Counted from the first letter of the stretch, positions 52,022-61,532 are shown. The stretch is 64,000 nt of DNA from Clostridia bacterium (GCA_035561135.1 DATMYA010000018.1:1-64000), one strand, 5' to 3'. Program-made: numbers and translations. Notes: generated from the letters alone by a model not told the origin.

Positions 52022-52888
52022 TTAGCGTTCCGCAACAGCGATCGGGTTTGCATCTCTCCAGGGTTGCGCCGACGCGCGATCAAGGCGGAAAACACGTACG
52101 GCATTGTCATGCAAAAATTTCTGGAGTGTCGTTTCGTTCAGTCCGGCTGTGTGAAGAGAAGTCAGAACATCGTGCCAGGGCCGACCGTTGCTGCCCCACA
52201 TACATCGGCCCATGCCCGCCCACAGATCCAGCCAATCGCAAACGCTCTCGCTCGCGTCCAAGCCATTGAAGGCCACGTACACCTGGTCGCGTTGCTCGCA
52301 CAGCCTGGTCGCCACGCCCGCATCCATCGCACCGGACCATGCGGCAACGAGGGTTACTTCGGGGAAGTCTGCCGCTATCTGCTCCAGTTCGGACGGGTGT
52401 GCGACTTGTCCGCTCAGCCCTACCTGCGTCATCACCGGCACATTGAGTTCGACGCATCGCGCATAAAGCGGATACATGCGAGCGTGACCGAGCGCCACAG
52501 TGGAATTCTCCGTGGGCACGTACACACCGCGCATGTCCTGCATCCTCACGGAAGCGCTCAATTGCAGCAGGCTTTCACTGATTGCGTAAGGGTTGTAGCC
52601 GGCCAAACCTGCGAAGCGATGAGGCGCGGCTGCGATGTAGTTCACAATCTCGTCTGTTTGTATTTCACCGCACATCCAGTGCCGCTCGCACGTCCACTTT
52701 CTGCATGGCGAGAGCAGTACCTGTGTCATGCCGAACCCGTCCATTCGCTCTAAGAGCGAGGCCGGTGTTTCGGAGCATTCGACTGAAGGTGCTGCGCGTT
52801 GTTCGGAAGCCTCGATCGAGAGCCGAGCCTTGTCGCCCGCCCGAGCTTCGGGGGAATACAAGCAATCGATGATGGGGAAGTTGGCCAT
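52022..52888 (-). CDS. Divergent amidohydrolase-family protein
   Basis: The 288-residue protein starts at ATG 52888 (MANFPIIDC). The overall pattern is that of amidohydrolase-2 TIM-barrel proteins: FAGLAGYNPY, YPLYARCVELNVPVMTQVG, FPEVTLVAAWSG and MWGSNGRPWHDVL. However, the N-terminal metal motif (normally D-x-H-x-H) reads IIDCLYSPEA, and the usual HxG(G) motif reads AAWSG. Two metal ligands are therefore missing. It may be a non-catalytic or metal-free relative. Nine cysteines are unusual for the family. Confidence 0.75.
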   Translation of the reverse strand: MANFPIIDCLYSPEARAGDKARLSIEASEQRAAPSVECSETPASLLERMDGFGMTQVLLSPCRKWTCERHWMCGEIQTDEIVNYIAAAPHRFAGLAGYNPYAISESLLQLSASVRMQDMRGVYVPTENSTVALGHARMYPLYARCVELNVPVMTQVGLSGQVAHPSELEQIAADFPEVTLVAAWSGAMDAGVATRLCEQRDQVYVAFNGLDASESVCDWLDLWAGMGRCMWGSNGRPWHDVLTSLHTAGLNETTLQKFLHDNAVRVFRLDRASAQPWRDANPIAVAER

Positions 52889-53124
52889 AGGAATAGCGCC
52901 TCCACACTGCGGCACTATCGAGGGTAGTAAGTAAGTAACACCCGGGGCGGTGATGGCAATCACTCCTCTCCGTGAGAGCAGTCACCAGGCTGGCCATTCG
53001 CCCGTGCATGCGCAGGAAAGAGAGCCGTCATCCTGGACGAAGCCAGGAAAGATGCACTCGTAAACAGCTTGAGGCGCAGCCTGAGCTGCGCCTCGCTGGC
53101 AGCACTTCCTCGGTAGGTGGTTGT

Positions 53125-53487
53125 CTATTTGGGGTTCTGGTCAGGGTTCTGGTTTCCGGTTCCGGAAGTCGTGCCGCTGGAAGAGCCAGTCGTGTTGGAT
53201 GTCGAGCCGCTCATCGCGCCGCTAGTTCCGGACGCGCCGCTCGTGCTAGTTCCCTTGTGTTTCTTGCTCGACTTACGCGCATGGTGACGCTTTTTCTTCG
53301 TTGCATTCGTATCGCTGCTTTGTGTTGTTCCACTTGTGCCCTGGGAAGCACTGGGGCTGCTGGTGCTCTGCGCTTCACCAGTGCTTCCGCTTTGTTGGGT
53401 GCCTGTGCTGGAGGTACCCGCAGACTGCGCAATGGCAAAGCTGCTGCCGAGCAGCAGTACAGATGTGGCGAGTAAAGCCTTCTTCAT
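53125..53487 (-). CDS. Secreted Ser/Thr/Gly-rich low-complexity protein
   Basis: The 120-residue protein has a signal peptide (MKKALLATSVLLLGSSFAIAQ). The rest is Ser/Thr/Gly-rich with a central basic patch (TKKKRHHARKSSKKHKG). It has no recognisable fold and is likely disordered. Similar small secreted proteins are common in acidobacteria, from memory. The function is unknown. It is supported as a gene by the clean signal peptide and an AGGAG-type site upstream. Confidence 0.7.
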   Translation of the reverse strand: MKKALLATSVLLLGSSFAIAQSAGTSSTGTQQSGSTGEAQSTSSPSASQGTSGTTQSSDTNATKKKRHHARKSSKKHKGTSTSGASGTSGAMSGSTSNTTGSSSGTTSGTGNQNPDQNPK

Positions 53488-53891
53488 GGAATCTCCTAAG
53501 GGTGGTTACGGCTTTGGTTATCGAAGTAGGCGTAGTCCGTTAGAGCACTGCTGTCATGAAGTGGTTGGTCACAATCTTCTGGGCACCGTGGTGGCGTCTT
53601 CCAACTCACCCTGAAGCGCGGCATCTAAGGGGCTCTTAAGGGAGAAATGTGCCGGAAGCCCTGACACTCACGGTCGTTGTCGGAATGGGACACTCGCGCA
53701 ATGCATTGCATCAAGTGGGGAGATTCTCAGCGGCCGTGTTCTCCGGACATATCAACTCTTTTCGTTATGCCTGTTGGCTTGCCGTTGCCATCCTTACATC
53801 ATGGGTGGAGTCACGTTTGTTACGGTTCTCAATTTCGGGCATGTGAACGAGTGAGCTTTCAGCCCTGCGCTTCGTGCGCCTTGGAGAGATT
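53488..53891. other. Gap between the Ser-rich protein and SDR genes
   Basis: The 404-bp gap between divergent genes has no recognisable gene or structured element. Short frames in it lack a ribosome-binding site. Confidence 0.4.
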
Positions 53892-54968
53892 ATGAGATTT
53901 CGACTTCCGTCATCCCGTTTCGTTGCACTTTCCGCAGCCGGACTGGCAGCAGGTGGGGCAGTCGCCGGCGTAGGCATGGCGCTGGCCGGCCGCGCGGCGT
54001 GGAACTACATGCGCGCGACAGACCTTCGCGGGCAGGTGGTGCTCATCACGGGTGCCTCGCGAGGGCTCGGCTTCGCCATGGCGCAGGAGTTTGCCGCACT
54101 CGGTTGCAGGCTGGTCATCTGCGCTCGAAAAGAAGACGAGTTGGAGTGGGCCGCCGAGGACTTGCGGCGGCGCGGTCCTGGAGTGCTGGCTATCCGCTGT
54201 GACGTTGCCAATCGCGACGACGTGAACAAGATGGTCGAGCAGGCCACCGCGCATTTCGGCGGCATCGATGTGCTTGTGAACAATGCCGGCGTGATCGCCG
54301 TGGGACCCATCGAATGCCAATCTATCGAAGACTTCGAAGAAGCGATGAACGTAATGTTCTGGGGAGTTGTATATCCGACGCTCGCTGTCTTGCCGCAAAT
54401 GAGGGCGCGCCGCAGCGGACGCATAGCGAACATCACATCAATCGGAGGCAAGATCAGCGTTCCGCACCTCGTGCCTTACGGCTGTGCCAAGTTTGCTGCC
54501 GTCGGCTTCTCCGAAGGCCTCGCCGCGGAACTCGCTAAGGACAATATCAAGGTCACGACCGTCGTGCCGGGCCTCATGCGCACGGGATCGCATGTGAACG
54601 CAGAATTCAAAGGTGACAACCGCGCCGAATTCACCTGGTTCAGCCTGGGAGCAGCGACCCCTGTGACGGCGATAGGTGCGCGCCGTGCTGCGCGATCCAT
54701 CGTTGCAGCCGTCCGTCGCGGTACGCCGGAAGTCATCCTGGGTGTCCCTGCGAATATCGCTGCGCGAGTGCACGGCATCTTCCCCGGAGCCACAATCTCG
54801 GCGCTTGGGTTGGTGAACCGATGGATGCCGGGTACGGGCAGTTTCGACAAGAGTCGCCATAGCGGCGCAGAAAGTGAAAACGCGATCTCCAGATCGTTCG
54901 TGACTAAGCTGGGACGCGACGCCGGGCGTGAGCTTCATCAATATCCGGCGCAGCGCGTCGCCGGCTGA
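53892..54968 (+). CDS. Membrane-anchored short-chain dehydrogenase/reductase
   Basis: The 358-residue protein starts at ATG 53892 after GGAGAG. An N-terminal hydrophobic helix (FVALSAAGLAAGGAVAGVGMALAG) precedes a Rossmann domain with the cofactor motif TGASRGLG, NNAG, the catalytic Ser in ITSIGG and the YxxxK pair in YGCAK. It has a C-terminal extension of about 90 residues. It is an NAD(P)(H) oxidoreductase with an unknown substrate, probably a lipid or quinone-like one given the anchor. Confidence 0.9.
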   Translation: MRFRLPSSRFVALSAAGLAAGGAVAGVGMALAGRAAWNYMRATDLRGQVVLITGASRGLGFAMAQEFAALGCRLVICARKEDELEWAAEDLRRRGPGVLAIRCDVANRDDVNKMVEQATAHFGGIDVLVNNAGVIAVGPIECQSIEDFEEAMNVMFWGVVYPTLAVLPQMRARRSGRIANITSIGGKISVPHLVPYGCAKFAAVGFSEGLAAELAKDNIKVTTVVPGLMRTGSHVNAEFKGDNRAEFTWFSLGAATPVTAIGARRAARSIVAAVRRGTPEVILGVPANIAARVHGIFPGATISALGLVNRWMPGTGSFDKSRHSGAESENAISRSFVTKLGRDAGRELHQYPAQRVAG

Positions 54969-55209
54969 TCTCCAGCGCTGGCAATGCTGGGCGGGCACCC
55001 GGCCACGGCGACGTTGCCGATGGCTTTGACTCTGTGGCTGCTGTGACCCCGTAGATGCTCTGTTGCAGATCGCTCTCGTGACCGTACCGTACTGGCCCAC
55101 GCGCTCGGCAGTGGGCGCATCGTATGGCATGTGTGCTAAGCCGTGGAGAGATGGCAAGGTCTAGCCGGCTACAAGCACCGGGTCAATAACGAGTTGAGGA
55201 GCGGTTGCT

Positions 55210-56154
55210 ATGGCATCACGAGCATCAGCAAAGACGACTACCGAGCACGACGAGATTCGACAGTGGGCGGAAGAGCGCGGCGCAAAGCCTTCCTGCGTTC
55301 GCGGCACAGGCGGCGAAGGCGATATCGGGATGTTGCGACTTGATTTTCCCGGTTACACGGGCGGCCAGTCCCTGGAGGAAATTTCCTGGGATAACTGGTT
55401 CCAGAAGTTTGATGAGCGTGGACTCGCACTGCTGTACCAGGACACGACAGCGCGCGGCCAGAAGAGCAACTTCAACAAGTTGATTGCAAGGGAAACCGCC
55501 GAGGCGCGGGCAGAGGGCGACACGAAAGCAAGCCTACGCTCCGTACGAGGCCGCGCATCTTCACAGGCCAAGCGTAGTGCTTCAGCTACCGGAGGCACCG
55601 TACGTCGTACTTCCGCCAGTTCGGGTCGCAAGCGCGCGGCGAGCGGTTCTCGCTCGACGGCTTCGAAGAGTACGGGGACCCGGCGCTCGGCGACCGCCTC
55701 GGCGCGAAGCAGTTCAAGGACGGGTTCATCACGTGCCAAGTCGCGTACGATGTCCGGCAAGCGCACGCGCGCGAAATCCGCTCCGCGTAGCGCGTCCAAG
55801 ACGACTCGCGCAGCAAGCTCCCGCCGCGCATCTACACGTACCGCGTCTACGCGTGGCGCATCCGCGCGGAGGGGTTCCAGCGTGGCGCGCACGTCTGCGA
55901 AACGAACTGCTTCAGCAACCGGCAGGGCTGCCACAAGCCGCCGCCGTTCTGGTGCAGCGCGCACTCAGTCACGTGCCGGCACACGTTCTGCAAGTTCACG
56001 TTCGGCGTCGAGCCGCTCGGCGCGCAGCACCGGTACGCGAAGCCGCCCGGCCAACACCGCCACGCGAAAAGCCAATGTCACTTCGATCAAGCGTGGCGCA
56101 ACACAATCACAATCGCGATCGCGAGGCCGTGGCCAGATGCAGAAGGCAGCGTGA
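55210..56154 (+). CDS. Conserved small domain fused to a histone H1-like Arg/Ser/Lys tail
   Basis: Residues 1-100 form a compact domain (HDEIRQWAEERGAKPSCVRG, IGMLRLDFPGYTGG, LEEISWDNWFQKFDERGLAL, QKSNFNKLIARET). I recall this as a widespread uncharacterised bacterial domain, sometimes mislabelled as branching enzyme. Residues 100-314 are almost only Arg, Ser, Ala, Thr and Lys, like histone H1 tails, predicting binding to DNA or RNA. The tail shows SR-, RSA- and TSAR-type short repeats. It is followed by a small Pro-rich gene with an overlapping start. Confidence 0.75.
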   Translation: MASRASAKTTTEHDEIRQWAEERGAKPSCVRGTGGEGDIGMLRLDFPGYTGGQSLEEISWDNWFQKFDERGLALLYQDTTARGQKSNFNKLIARETAEARAEGDTKASLRSVRGRASSQAKRSASATGGTVRRTSASSGRKRAASGSRSTASKSTGTRRSATASARSSSRTGSSRAKSRTMSGKRTRAKSAPRSASKTTRAASSRRASTRTASTRGASARRGSSVARTSAKRTASATGRAATSRRRSGAARTQSRAGTRSASSRSASSRSARSTGTRSRPANTATRKANVTSIKRGATQSQSRSRGRGQMQKAA

Positions 56155-56342
56155 TGAAGGTTGTGTGGCTCCGAACTGCGTGGCTACGAACTGTATGGCT
56201 ACGACAAGATGAAGGCGATGAAGTTCCGGTTCCGCCCGATGAGCCCGGTGACCCACCGGTGAAGGAACCTCCCGACACTCCCATCAGCGAACCGGGAGGC
56301 CCTGTCCGCGAGCCAGGAACCAAAACGCCGCAGCACGTGTAA
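56154..56342 (+). CDS. Small proline-rich acidic protein
   Basis: The 62-residue frame starts at ATG 56154, inside the stop of the preceding gene (overlap TGATG). It begins with three imperfect 15-bp repeats (VWLRTAWLRTVWLRQ) and continues as a Pro/Asp/Glu-rich segment (VPVPPDEPGDPPVKEPP) that resembles short proteins found next to stress genes. Translational coupling supports it, but low complexity keeps the confidence modest. Confidence 0.45.
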   Translation: MKVVWLRTAWLRTVWLRQDEGDEVPVPPDEPGDPPVKEPPDTPISEPGGPVREPGTKTPQHV

Positions 56343-56514
56343 TGTGCGGCATGTTCTCGGCGTCGTGGCGCACAAGGAAGGGCGGTCGCTTCCTCGGTTC
56401 GTCCCTGGCACAGCCGTACTTGTATGGCTAACCCTGTTCTTGAGCAGCATTGCCAGCAGTATTGCCGGATTCGGAAGCGGCGCAACCAGCGGCGAGCAAG
56501 CTGGAGCAGTGCCG

Positions 56515-56520
56515 TATAAT
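56515..56520 (+). promoter_or_regulatory. Isolated TATAAT upstream of the GT39 gene
   Basis: A perfect -10 lies 18 bp before the ATG at 56538. No -35 is recognisable at the normal spacing. Confidence 0.25.
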
Positions 56521-56537
56521 CATCAATCCGGTCATAA

Positions 56538-58424
56538 ATGATGCATTCGTCGATAACTGCTCAGGAACAGCCATCGGTCAGCGCTTTAGCGCCGAATTTC
56601 GCACAATCAAGATCGCGGCGAAAGACGTATCTGCTGCTGATCATCGCGGTCTGGGCCTTTCTTTACATCCCTGGCCTCTTCACCCCGGCACTGCTCGATG
56701 ACGCCGACTCGGTGCACGCGGAAGCATCGCGCGAGATGGTGGCACGGGGCGACTGGGTGACGCTGCGCATCAACAACGGCATTCGTTATCTGGAAAAAGC
56801 TCCGCTGATGTACTGGGGCATGGGCGCGAGTTTCAAAGTCTTCGGCGTCTCGGAATGGTCGGCGCGCTTGCCCCTGGCGCTCGGCATGCTCGCTCTGCTT
56901 TTGGCTACGTATCGATTGGGCCGACGAACGATGGGCGAAACCGCAGGTTTATATGCCGCTCTCGCTCTCGGAACATCATTCGGCCCGTACATCTTTACGC
57001 GAATTCTCATCCCGGACATTCTTGTCGGACTCTGGTTGACGCTAGGTTTCGATTTCTTCCTGCAAGGCTTGGAAGAGGAGCGACCGTCGCTCGTGTCCTG
57101 CTGGGGGCTTGCGGCGGCCGCAGCGCTCAACGTGCTGACCAAGGGTCTTATCGGCATTGTTTTTCCGGCGGGTATCATCTTCCTTTACTTGCTGCTTACC
57201 AGCAATCTTCGGCACCTGCTCCGTATGAGGCTCGCCTCCAGCTTTGCGGTTTTGCTGGCCATCGCTGCGCCCTGGCACATTCTTGCCGGTCTTCGGAATC
57301 CTGCCGCTGGAGAATCCAAAGGGTTCTTCTGGTTCTATTTCGTTAACGAGCATTTCCTGCGGTATCTCAACAAGCGCTTTCCCAAGGATTACGATACGGT
57401 GCCATTCCCGCTTTTCTGGGGCATGATTCTTGTCTGGCTCATGCCGTGGAGCGCATTCCTGTTCAAGGCGTTTGGGCAGGTTCCGCACCGTTTGCGGGAG
57501 CTTTCTCGTGGTTTGGATAAGGCAGGCAGAGCGCGGCTGCTCTTCGCCATCTGGGCCGGGGTCATCCTGATATTCTTCAGTTTCTCCAGCCGGCAGGAGT
57601 ACTACACGATTCCTGCGCTGCCTGGCTTGGCGCTATTGCTCGGCGGGTGGCTCGCCGATGAGCAGAACTCCATCGTCGGGAGCAAACTGCGCAAGAGCGG
57701 TCAGCGCGTTTCGTCCGTGGTGCTCGGCATTGCTGTGCCCCTGTTCCTGGTTGCAATGCTTTTCCTCTGGTACTCGGAGGCCGTACCGCCTGGCGCGAAT
57801 CTCTCGGACATCCTGACGAAGAACCCCGAGAAGTACGCGCTTTCGTTCGGACACATCTTTGACCTCACGCCGCAAGCAATGGGGATGTTCCGCCTGCCGC
57901 TGGCGGCGTCCGCGATTGCGCTGCTGATTGGCGCGGCGCAGATGTGGTGGTTCCGCCGTAAAGGACATATTCGCGCCAGCAATGCTGCTGTTGTTTGCAT
58001 GATGCTTGTCTTCCTGCAATGCGCGCACCAGGGCCTGGTCATTTTTGAGCCTGTGCTCTCGTCCAAGCAGCTTTCGCGCTCGCTGGAAAAGGTCTACGCG
58101 CCCGGCGACGTTATCGTAATTAATGGCGCTTACGAAGATGGCTCAACGCTGAATTTTTACGGAAACTTCCAGTTGCACGTGCTCAACACTCGCACGAACG
58201 GGAATCTTTACAATGGATCCCTGTTTCCGGACTCGCCTGCAATCTTCGAGGACAACGCATCGCTCGATCGTCTATGGAAGAGCGATAGACGCATTTTCCT
58301 GTGGACGGAAGAAGATAAGATTCCTGAGCTCATCAAGCGCCAGTCGCAGTTCCTGATTGCGAGTGCTGGCGGAAAATTGATTTTGAGTAATCACGACGGC
58401 GACATTATTCGTCCCGCAAGATGA
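56538..58424 (+). CDS. GT39/ArnT-like membrane glycosyltransferase
   Basis: The 628-residue protein has about 12 membrane helices and the luminal loop motif of lipid-linked sugar transferases, LLDDADSVHAEASREMVARGD, which is related to the D-x-E or DD motif of ArnT and protein O-mannosyltransferases. It is followed by NNGIRYLEKAPLMYWGM, a conserved segment of this family. The C-terminal periplasmic part is about 100 residues. It would transfer a sugar from an undecaprenyl or dolichol-like carrier to lipid A or a protein. It sits 54 bp before an HpnI-like gene in the same operon. Confidence 0.85.
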   Translation: MMHSSITAQEQPSVSALAPNFAQSRSRRKTYLLLIIAVWAFLYIPGLFTPALLDDADSVHAEASREMVARGDWVTLRINNGIRYLEKAPLMYWGMGASFKVFGVSEWSARLPLALGMLALLLATYRLGRRTMGETAGLYAALALGTSFGPYIFTRILIPDILVGLWLTLGFDFFLQGLEEERPSLVSCWGLAAAAALNVLTKGLIGIVFPAGIIFLYLLLTSNLRHLLRMRLASSFAVLLAIAAPWHILAGLRNPAAGESKGFFWFYFVNEHFLRYLNKRFPKDYDTVPFPLFWGMILVWLMPWSAFLFKAFGQVPHRLRELSRGLDKAGRARLLFAIWAGVILIFFSFSSRQEYYTIPALPGLALLLGGWLADEQNSIVGSKLRKSGQRVSSVVLGIAVPLFLVAMLFLWYSEAVPPGANLSDILTKNPEKYALSFGHIFDLTPQAMGMFRLPLAASAIALLIGAAQMWWFRRKGHIRASNAAVVCMMLVFLQCAHQGLVIFEPVLSSKQLSRSLEKVYAPGDVIVINGAYEDGSTLNFYGNFQLHVLNTRTNGNLYNGSLFPDSPAIFEDNASLDRLWKSDRRIFLWTEEDKIPELIKRQSQFLIASAGGKLILSNHDGDIIRPAR

Positions 58425-58478
58425 TCGCAGTCGCCCCCGGGGGCGGTCTGCGAAATGCGCTCACTATAATCTTTACCT

Positions 58479-59714
58479 ATGACACTCGCTCAAATCGCGA
58501 CGGTTGCCAATCTCTGGCGTGTGCTTCTGGCGGTTGCCGTTGTGGGAACCATCTCGTCCACGGTCTACCTGCTCATGGTCATCGCAGCAGCCTTGCGTTA
58601 TAGACGCATTGCCTCGGCTGCTCAAGCTGCGTTGGACGCAATTCCAAGAACCGAGTATCCCAGGGTTGCCGTCCTTAAGCCTGTACACGGGCTTGAGCCA
58701 CGCATGGAAGAGAATCTGGAGAGTTTTTTCCTTCAGAATTACCCGGATTTCGAGATCATCTTCGGAACACGCAGCGCAGAAGATCCCGCGCTCAAGATCG
58801 TCGAGAAACTCCGCCGCCGGTATCCGAACATTCCCGTCAGCATTGTTTTCTCCGGCCATCCTACGTGGCCCAATGCAAAAGTATTCTCGCTCGACAGGAT
58901 GATCTCGGAGTGCCGCAAAGACTACTTCGTGATTAGCGACAGCGACATCCTGGTCAAGCCGGAATTCCTACGGAGCGTAGTAACTCCGCTACTCGATCGG
59001 CGCAACGGACTGGTTACCTGTCTTTATGAAGGCGTCCCCGCACCCGACTTCTGGTCGCGACTGGAAGCCTTGGGAATGTCCGTGGAACTGCCCTCGGGCG
59101 TGATGATCGCCGACATGATGGAGGGCATGAAGTTCGCGCTCGGCGCAGTTATGGTCGTGCGTCGCGACGCACTGAACAAGATAGGTGGAATCAAGAACAC
59201 GGCCGACTACTACTCCGACGATTTCGTGCTTGGCAATCTCGTCGAGGCCGCCGGGTTCAACGTAGTCCTGTCGCACCACCAGGTCGGACATGTTTTGACG
59301 GCGCAAAGCCTGCGCCAAACTTTCGCAACCCAATTGCGCTGGATGCAGAGCACGAGATACTCGCGTCCAAAGGGACACTTCGGGACAGGACTCACGTTCG
59401 CGACGCCCTTCGGCGTGCTCGGTCTCATCGTTGCTGGCGCGCTTGGCTGGTGGCCGCTGGGGATCGGGCTCTGCGCGTGGAGTTACTTGAATCGTGTGAT
59501 TCAGGCAATGGCGGTTGGGTCGGGAGTTATTGGCGACAAACGCGCTCGATTGGGATCGTTGGTGTATCCGCTACGAGATTTTCTGGGATTTTTCCTCTGG
59601 GCCGGCAGCTATATCGGCGGAAGCCGGTTCGTGTGGCGCGGCGAAAGCTATCGGTTCACGAACGGCGGACGCATAGTGCCAGAGCGCAAATCGGCAGAAG
59701 CGGCAAGGGCGTGA
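58479..59714 (+). CDS. HpnI-like glycosyltransferase, second copy
   Basis: The 411-residue protein shares with the 29439 protein an N-terminal membrane helix, the GT2 core (VAVLKPVHGLEPRMEENL, YFVISDSDILVKPE, YYSDDFVLG) and the acceptor-site QLRWMQSTR, then C-terminal helices. The DSD and SDD motifs are intact, so it should be active. It belongs to the ceramide glucosyltransferase/HpnI group. Its operon partner is a GT39 transferase, which suggests that the two act on a common glycolipid. Confidence 0.85.
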   Translation: MTLAQIATVANLWRVLLAVAVVGTISSTVYLLMVIAAALRYRRIASAAQAALDAIPRTEYPRVAVLKPVHGLEPRMEENLESFFLQNYPDFEIIFGTRSAEDPALKIVEKLRRRYPNIPVSIVFSGHPTWPNAKVFSLDRMISECRKDYFVISDSDILVKPEFLRSVVTPLLDRRNGLVTCLYEGVPAPDFWSRLEALGMSVELPSGVMIADMMEGMKFALGAVMVVRRDALNKIGGIKNTADYYSDDFVLGNLVEAAGFNVVLSHHQVGHVLTAQSLRQTFATQLRWMQSTRYSRPKGHFGTGLTFATPFGVLGLIVAGALGWWPLGIGLCAWSYLNRVIQAMAVGSGVIGDKRARLGSLVYPLRDFLGFFLWAGSYIGGSRFVWRGESYRFTNGGRIVPERKSAEAARA

Positions 59715-59739
59715 GGCGGACGGCGAAGGGCAGACCTTG

Positions 59740-59800
59740 GGCTTCGGACGGTAGACATCAGACGGCAGATGTCGGCGTCAGATGTCTACCGTCCGAAGCC
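59740..59800. repeat. Perfect 20-bp inverted repeat with GACGG-type words
   Basis: The sequence GGCTTCGGACGGTAGACATC at 59740-59759 is repeated exactly in inverted orientation at 59781-59800, with a 21-nt loop. Flanks (59715-59820) carry the GACGGCAGAC words of the dispersed tracts. It is not followed by a T run in either direction. Confidence 0.85.
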
Positions 59801-59829
59801 TGACGTTCGAAGTCTGCAGAAAGCAAAAA

Positions 59830-59864
59830 CCCCGAAGCAGGTTCTGCGCTGACCTGCCCCGGGG
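59830..59864 (-). terminator. Terminator of hemA
   Basis: On the minus strand CCCCGGGGCAGGT and ACCTGCTTCGGGG pair as CCCCG/CGGGG plus GCAGGT/ACCTGC with a 2x2 internal loop, and TTTTTGC follows. It is 54 bp after the hemA stop. Confidence 0.75.
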
Positions 59865-59918
59865 GAGGCTCTCCAGAAGCGGGCGCTCAACTCAATAGTA
59901 TCTGTCTGCAAATTTCAT

Positions 59919-61217
59919 TCAGTGTTTCGCGATCGACGGCGCTACCTGGCGCAGTTCGAGATGAAACAAGCGCTGTACGGCCGTTGACAGCGCTTCCTGC
60001 TCGCCACGGTCCGGGAGTTCTTTCAGCTCGCGTGCTAGGGAACCTGCAATTCGCTGGGTGATGTGCGCGGCCAATGTCGAGAGCGCCTGACTCTGATCCT
60101 CGGTGAATGGTCCGAATTCTTCGCCGAGCATCTGTAGTTCCTGTTGACAGATCTCTTCCAGTCGCGAACGCAGTGCCACGACGGCAGGCACAGCCGGTTC
60201 GGCTATTAGCTTCCGGCGAAATCCATCGGCTTCTTCGTGCAGAATGCCATCGGCGGCGGTTGCTGCCGCCTGCCGCTCGGTAGTGTTCTGCCGCGCAACA
60301 CGGCCCATGTCGTCCACGTCGTACAGAACCACGCCGTGAACTTCGCGTACAGCGGGATCAATATTGCGGGGGACCGCGGTGTCGATCAGGACCAACGGAC
60401 GATTCTCGCGATCACGCATCATCGTCTCGGCGTCTTGCTTGGAAACCATGTAATGGGGCGAAGAAGTTGAGCTGACGATGATGTCGGCGTCCATCATGTG
60501 CGGCCAGCGATCTTCGAAGGGCACGGCAATGCCGCCCACTTTCTTCACCAGTTTGGCAGCATGTTCAAAGGTGCGGTTCGTAACGCAAAGCCTGTGTACT
60601 CCGTGCTTCGTCAGATAGTGTGCTGCCAGTTCATTCATCTTGCCGGCGCCCACTAGCACAACCTTGCGGTTGTCGAGCGAACCGAAGATCTCTTTGCTCA
60701 ACTGCACCGCCGCGTATGGAAGCGAGACGGCTGAGCTGCCGATGGCTGTCTCATTGCGCACCCGCGTTGCTACGGAAAGGGCTTTCTGCAGGATGGCATC
60801 GAGGCAGCGGCCCGTGGTTCCAGCTTTCTGCCCCTGATGCCAGGCATTTTTCATCTCGGCCATGCTCTCCGGTTCGTCCAGCATCATGGCATCCAAAGCG
60901 GAAGCTATACGGAAGACGTGCAGCAGAGCGTCGTCGTCGATCAACCGGTAGAAGCTTGACCACTCACAAAGCTTGAGATCGTAATCGCGGGTCAGGAATC
61001 GAAGAACCGAGTTTGCCGCTTCGGGTGGATCACTTGCCCAGACTATGAATTCGGTTCGGTTGCATGTCGCAAGCACAACGGCTTCCTCGACCCCCTCGGA
61101 GCGAACGAGCTGGCGCATGGCATCAACCCGGCGAGAGTCGCTGATCCAGAAGCGCTCGCGAACGGCTATCGATGCGGTCCGGAAGTCCAAACCTATTACA
61201 ACAATACTGGGTTCCAA
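59919..61217 (-). CDS. hemA: Glutamyl-tRNA reductase
   Basis: HemA reduces glutamyl-tRNA to glutamate-1-semialdehyde, the first step of C5 heme synthesis. The chosen start is TTG 61217, five bases after GGAGAAGG. A GTG at 61250 would add 11 residues. The catalytic cysteine is C52 in LATCNRTEF, and H100 and the NADPH-binding [14 protein letters not shown] are present. The signature normally reading GEPQIxGQ reads DEPESMAE here (114-121), so several conserved residues are changed. It ends in the usual C-terminal dimerisation helix. Confidence 0.92.
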   Translation of the reverse strand: MEPSIVVIGLDFRTASIAVRERFWISDSRRVDAMRQLVRSEGVEEAVVLATCNRTEFIVWASDPPEAANSVLRFLTRDYDLKLCEWSSFYRLIDDDALLHVFRIASALDAMMLDEPESMAEMKNAWHQGQKAGTTGRCLDAILQKALSVATRVRNETAIGSSAVSLPYAAVQLSKEIFGSLDNRKVVLVGAGKMNELAAHYLTKHGVHRLCVTNRTFEHAAKLVKKVGGIAVPFEDRWPHMMDADIIVSSTSSPHYMVSKQDAETMMRDRENRPLVLIDTAVPRNIDPAVREVHGVVLYDVDDMGRVARQNTTERQAAATAADGILHEEADGFRRKLIAEPAVPAVVALRSRLEEICQQELQMLGEEFGPFTEDQSQALSTLAAHITQRIAGSLARELKELPDRGEQEALSTAVQRLFHLELRQVAPSIAKH

Positions 61218-61532
61218 GTAACCTTCTCCACAGAACTCTGCGAGAAACACTTCCTATGTGGAAGGCACATTGGCTTCCAAAGTTCGGGTGGAGGCTTCAG
61301 TACGCATATTGTGTGCTTTCAGTAACTTGCGCTCTCGCCAGTAGCCCACTTTTCACACGGAATATCATGAATTGAGGCATATGCCCCTACACCGCGTTTT
61401 TTTCCACCCCAGACCTTCGGGCTATTGCGCGCTGTGGCATTCCTGCCTATACTTCCGCGATTAGAGATCGAGAGTGTTGGCTCCGGGATCAATTCACCCA
61501 GGCTGCACCCTAGCACCCGAAGGAGAGAAAGA
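61218..61532. other. Divergent gap between hemA and the cytochrome c gene
   Basis: The 315-bp gap contains no supported gene. The only clear signals are the two ribosome-binding sites at its ends. Confidence 0.45.

Noticed and set aside
53649..53895. Short plus-strand frames upstream of the SDR gene
   Set aside because: Two overlapping frames with no motif or start signal; most likely untranslated leader.
56344..56541. Plus-strand frame of 65 codons with a hydrophobic stretch before the GT39 gene
   Set aside because: No ribosome-binding site, no family pattern, and it overlaps the likely promoter region of the next gene.
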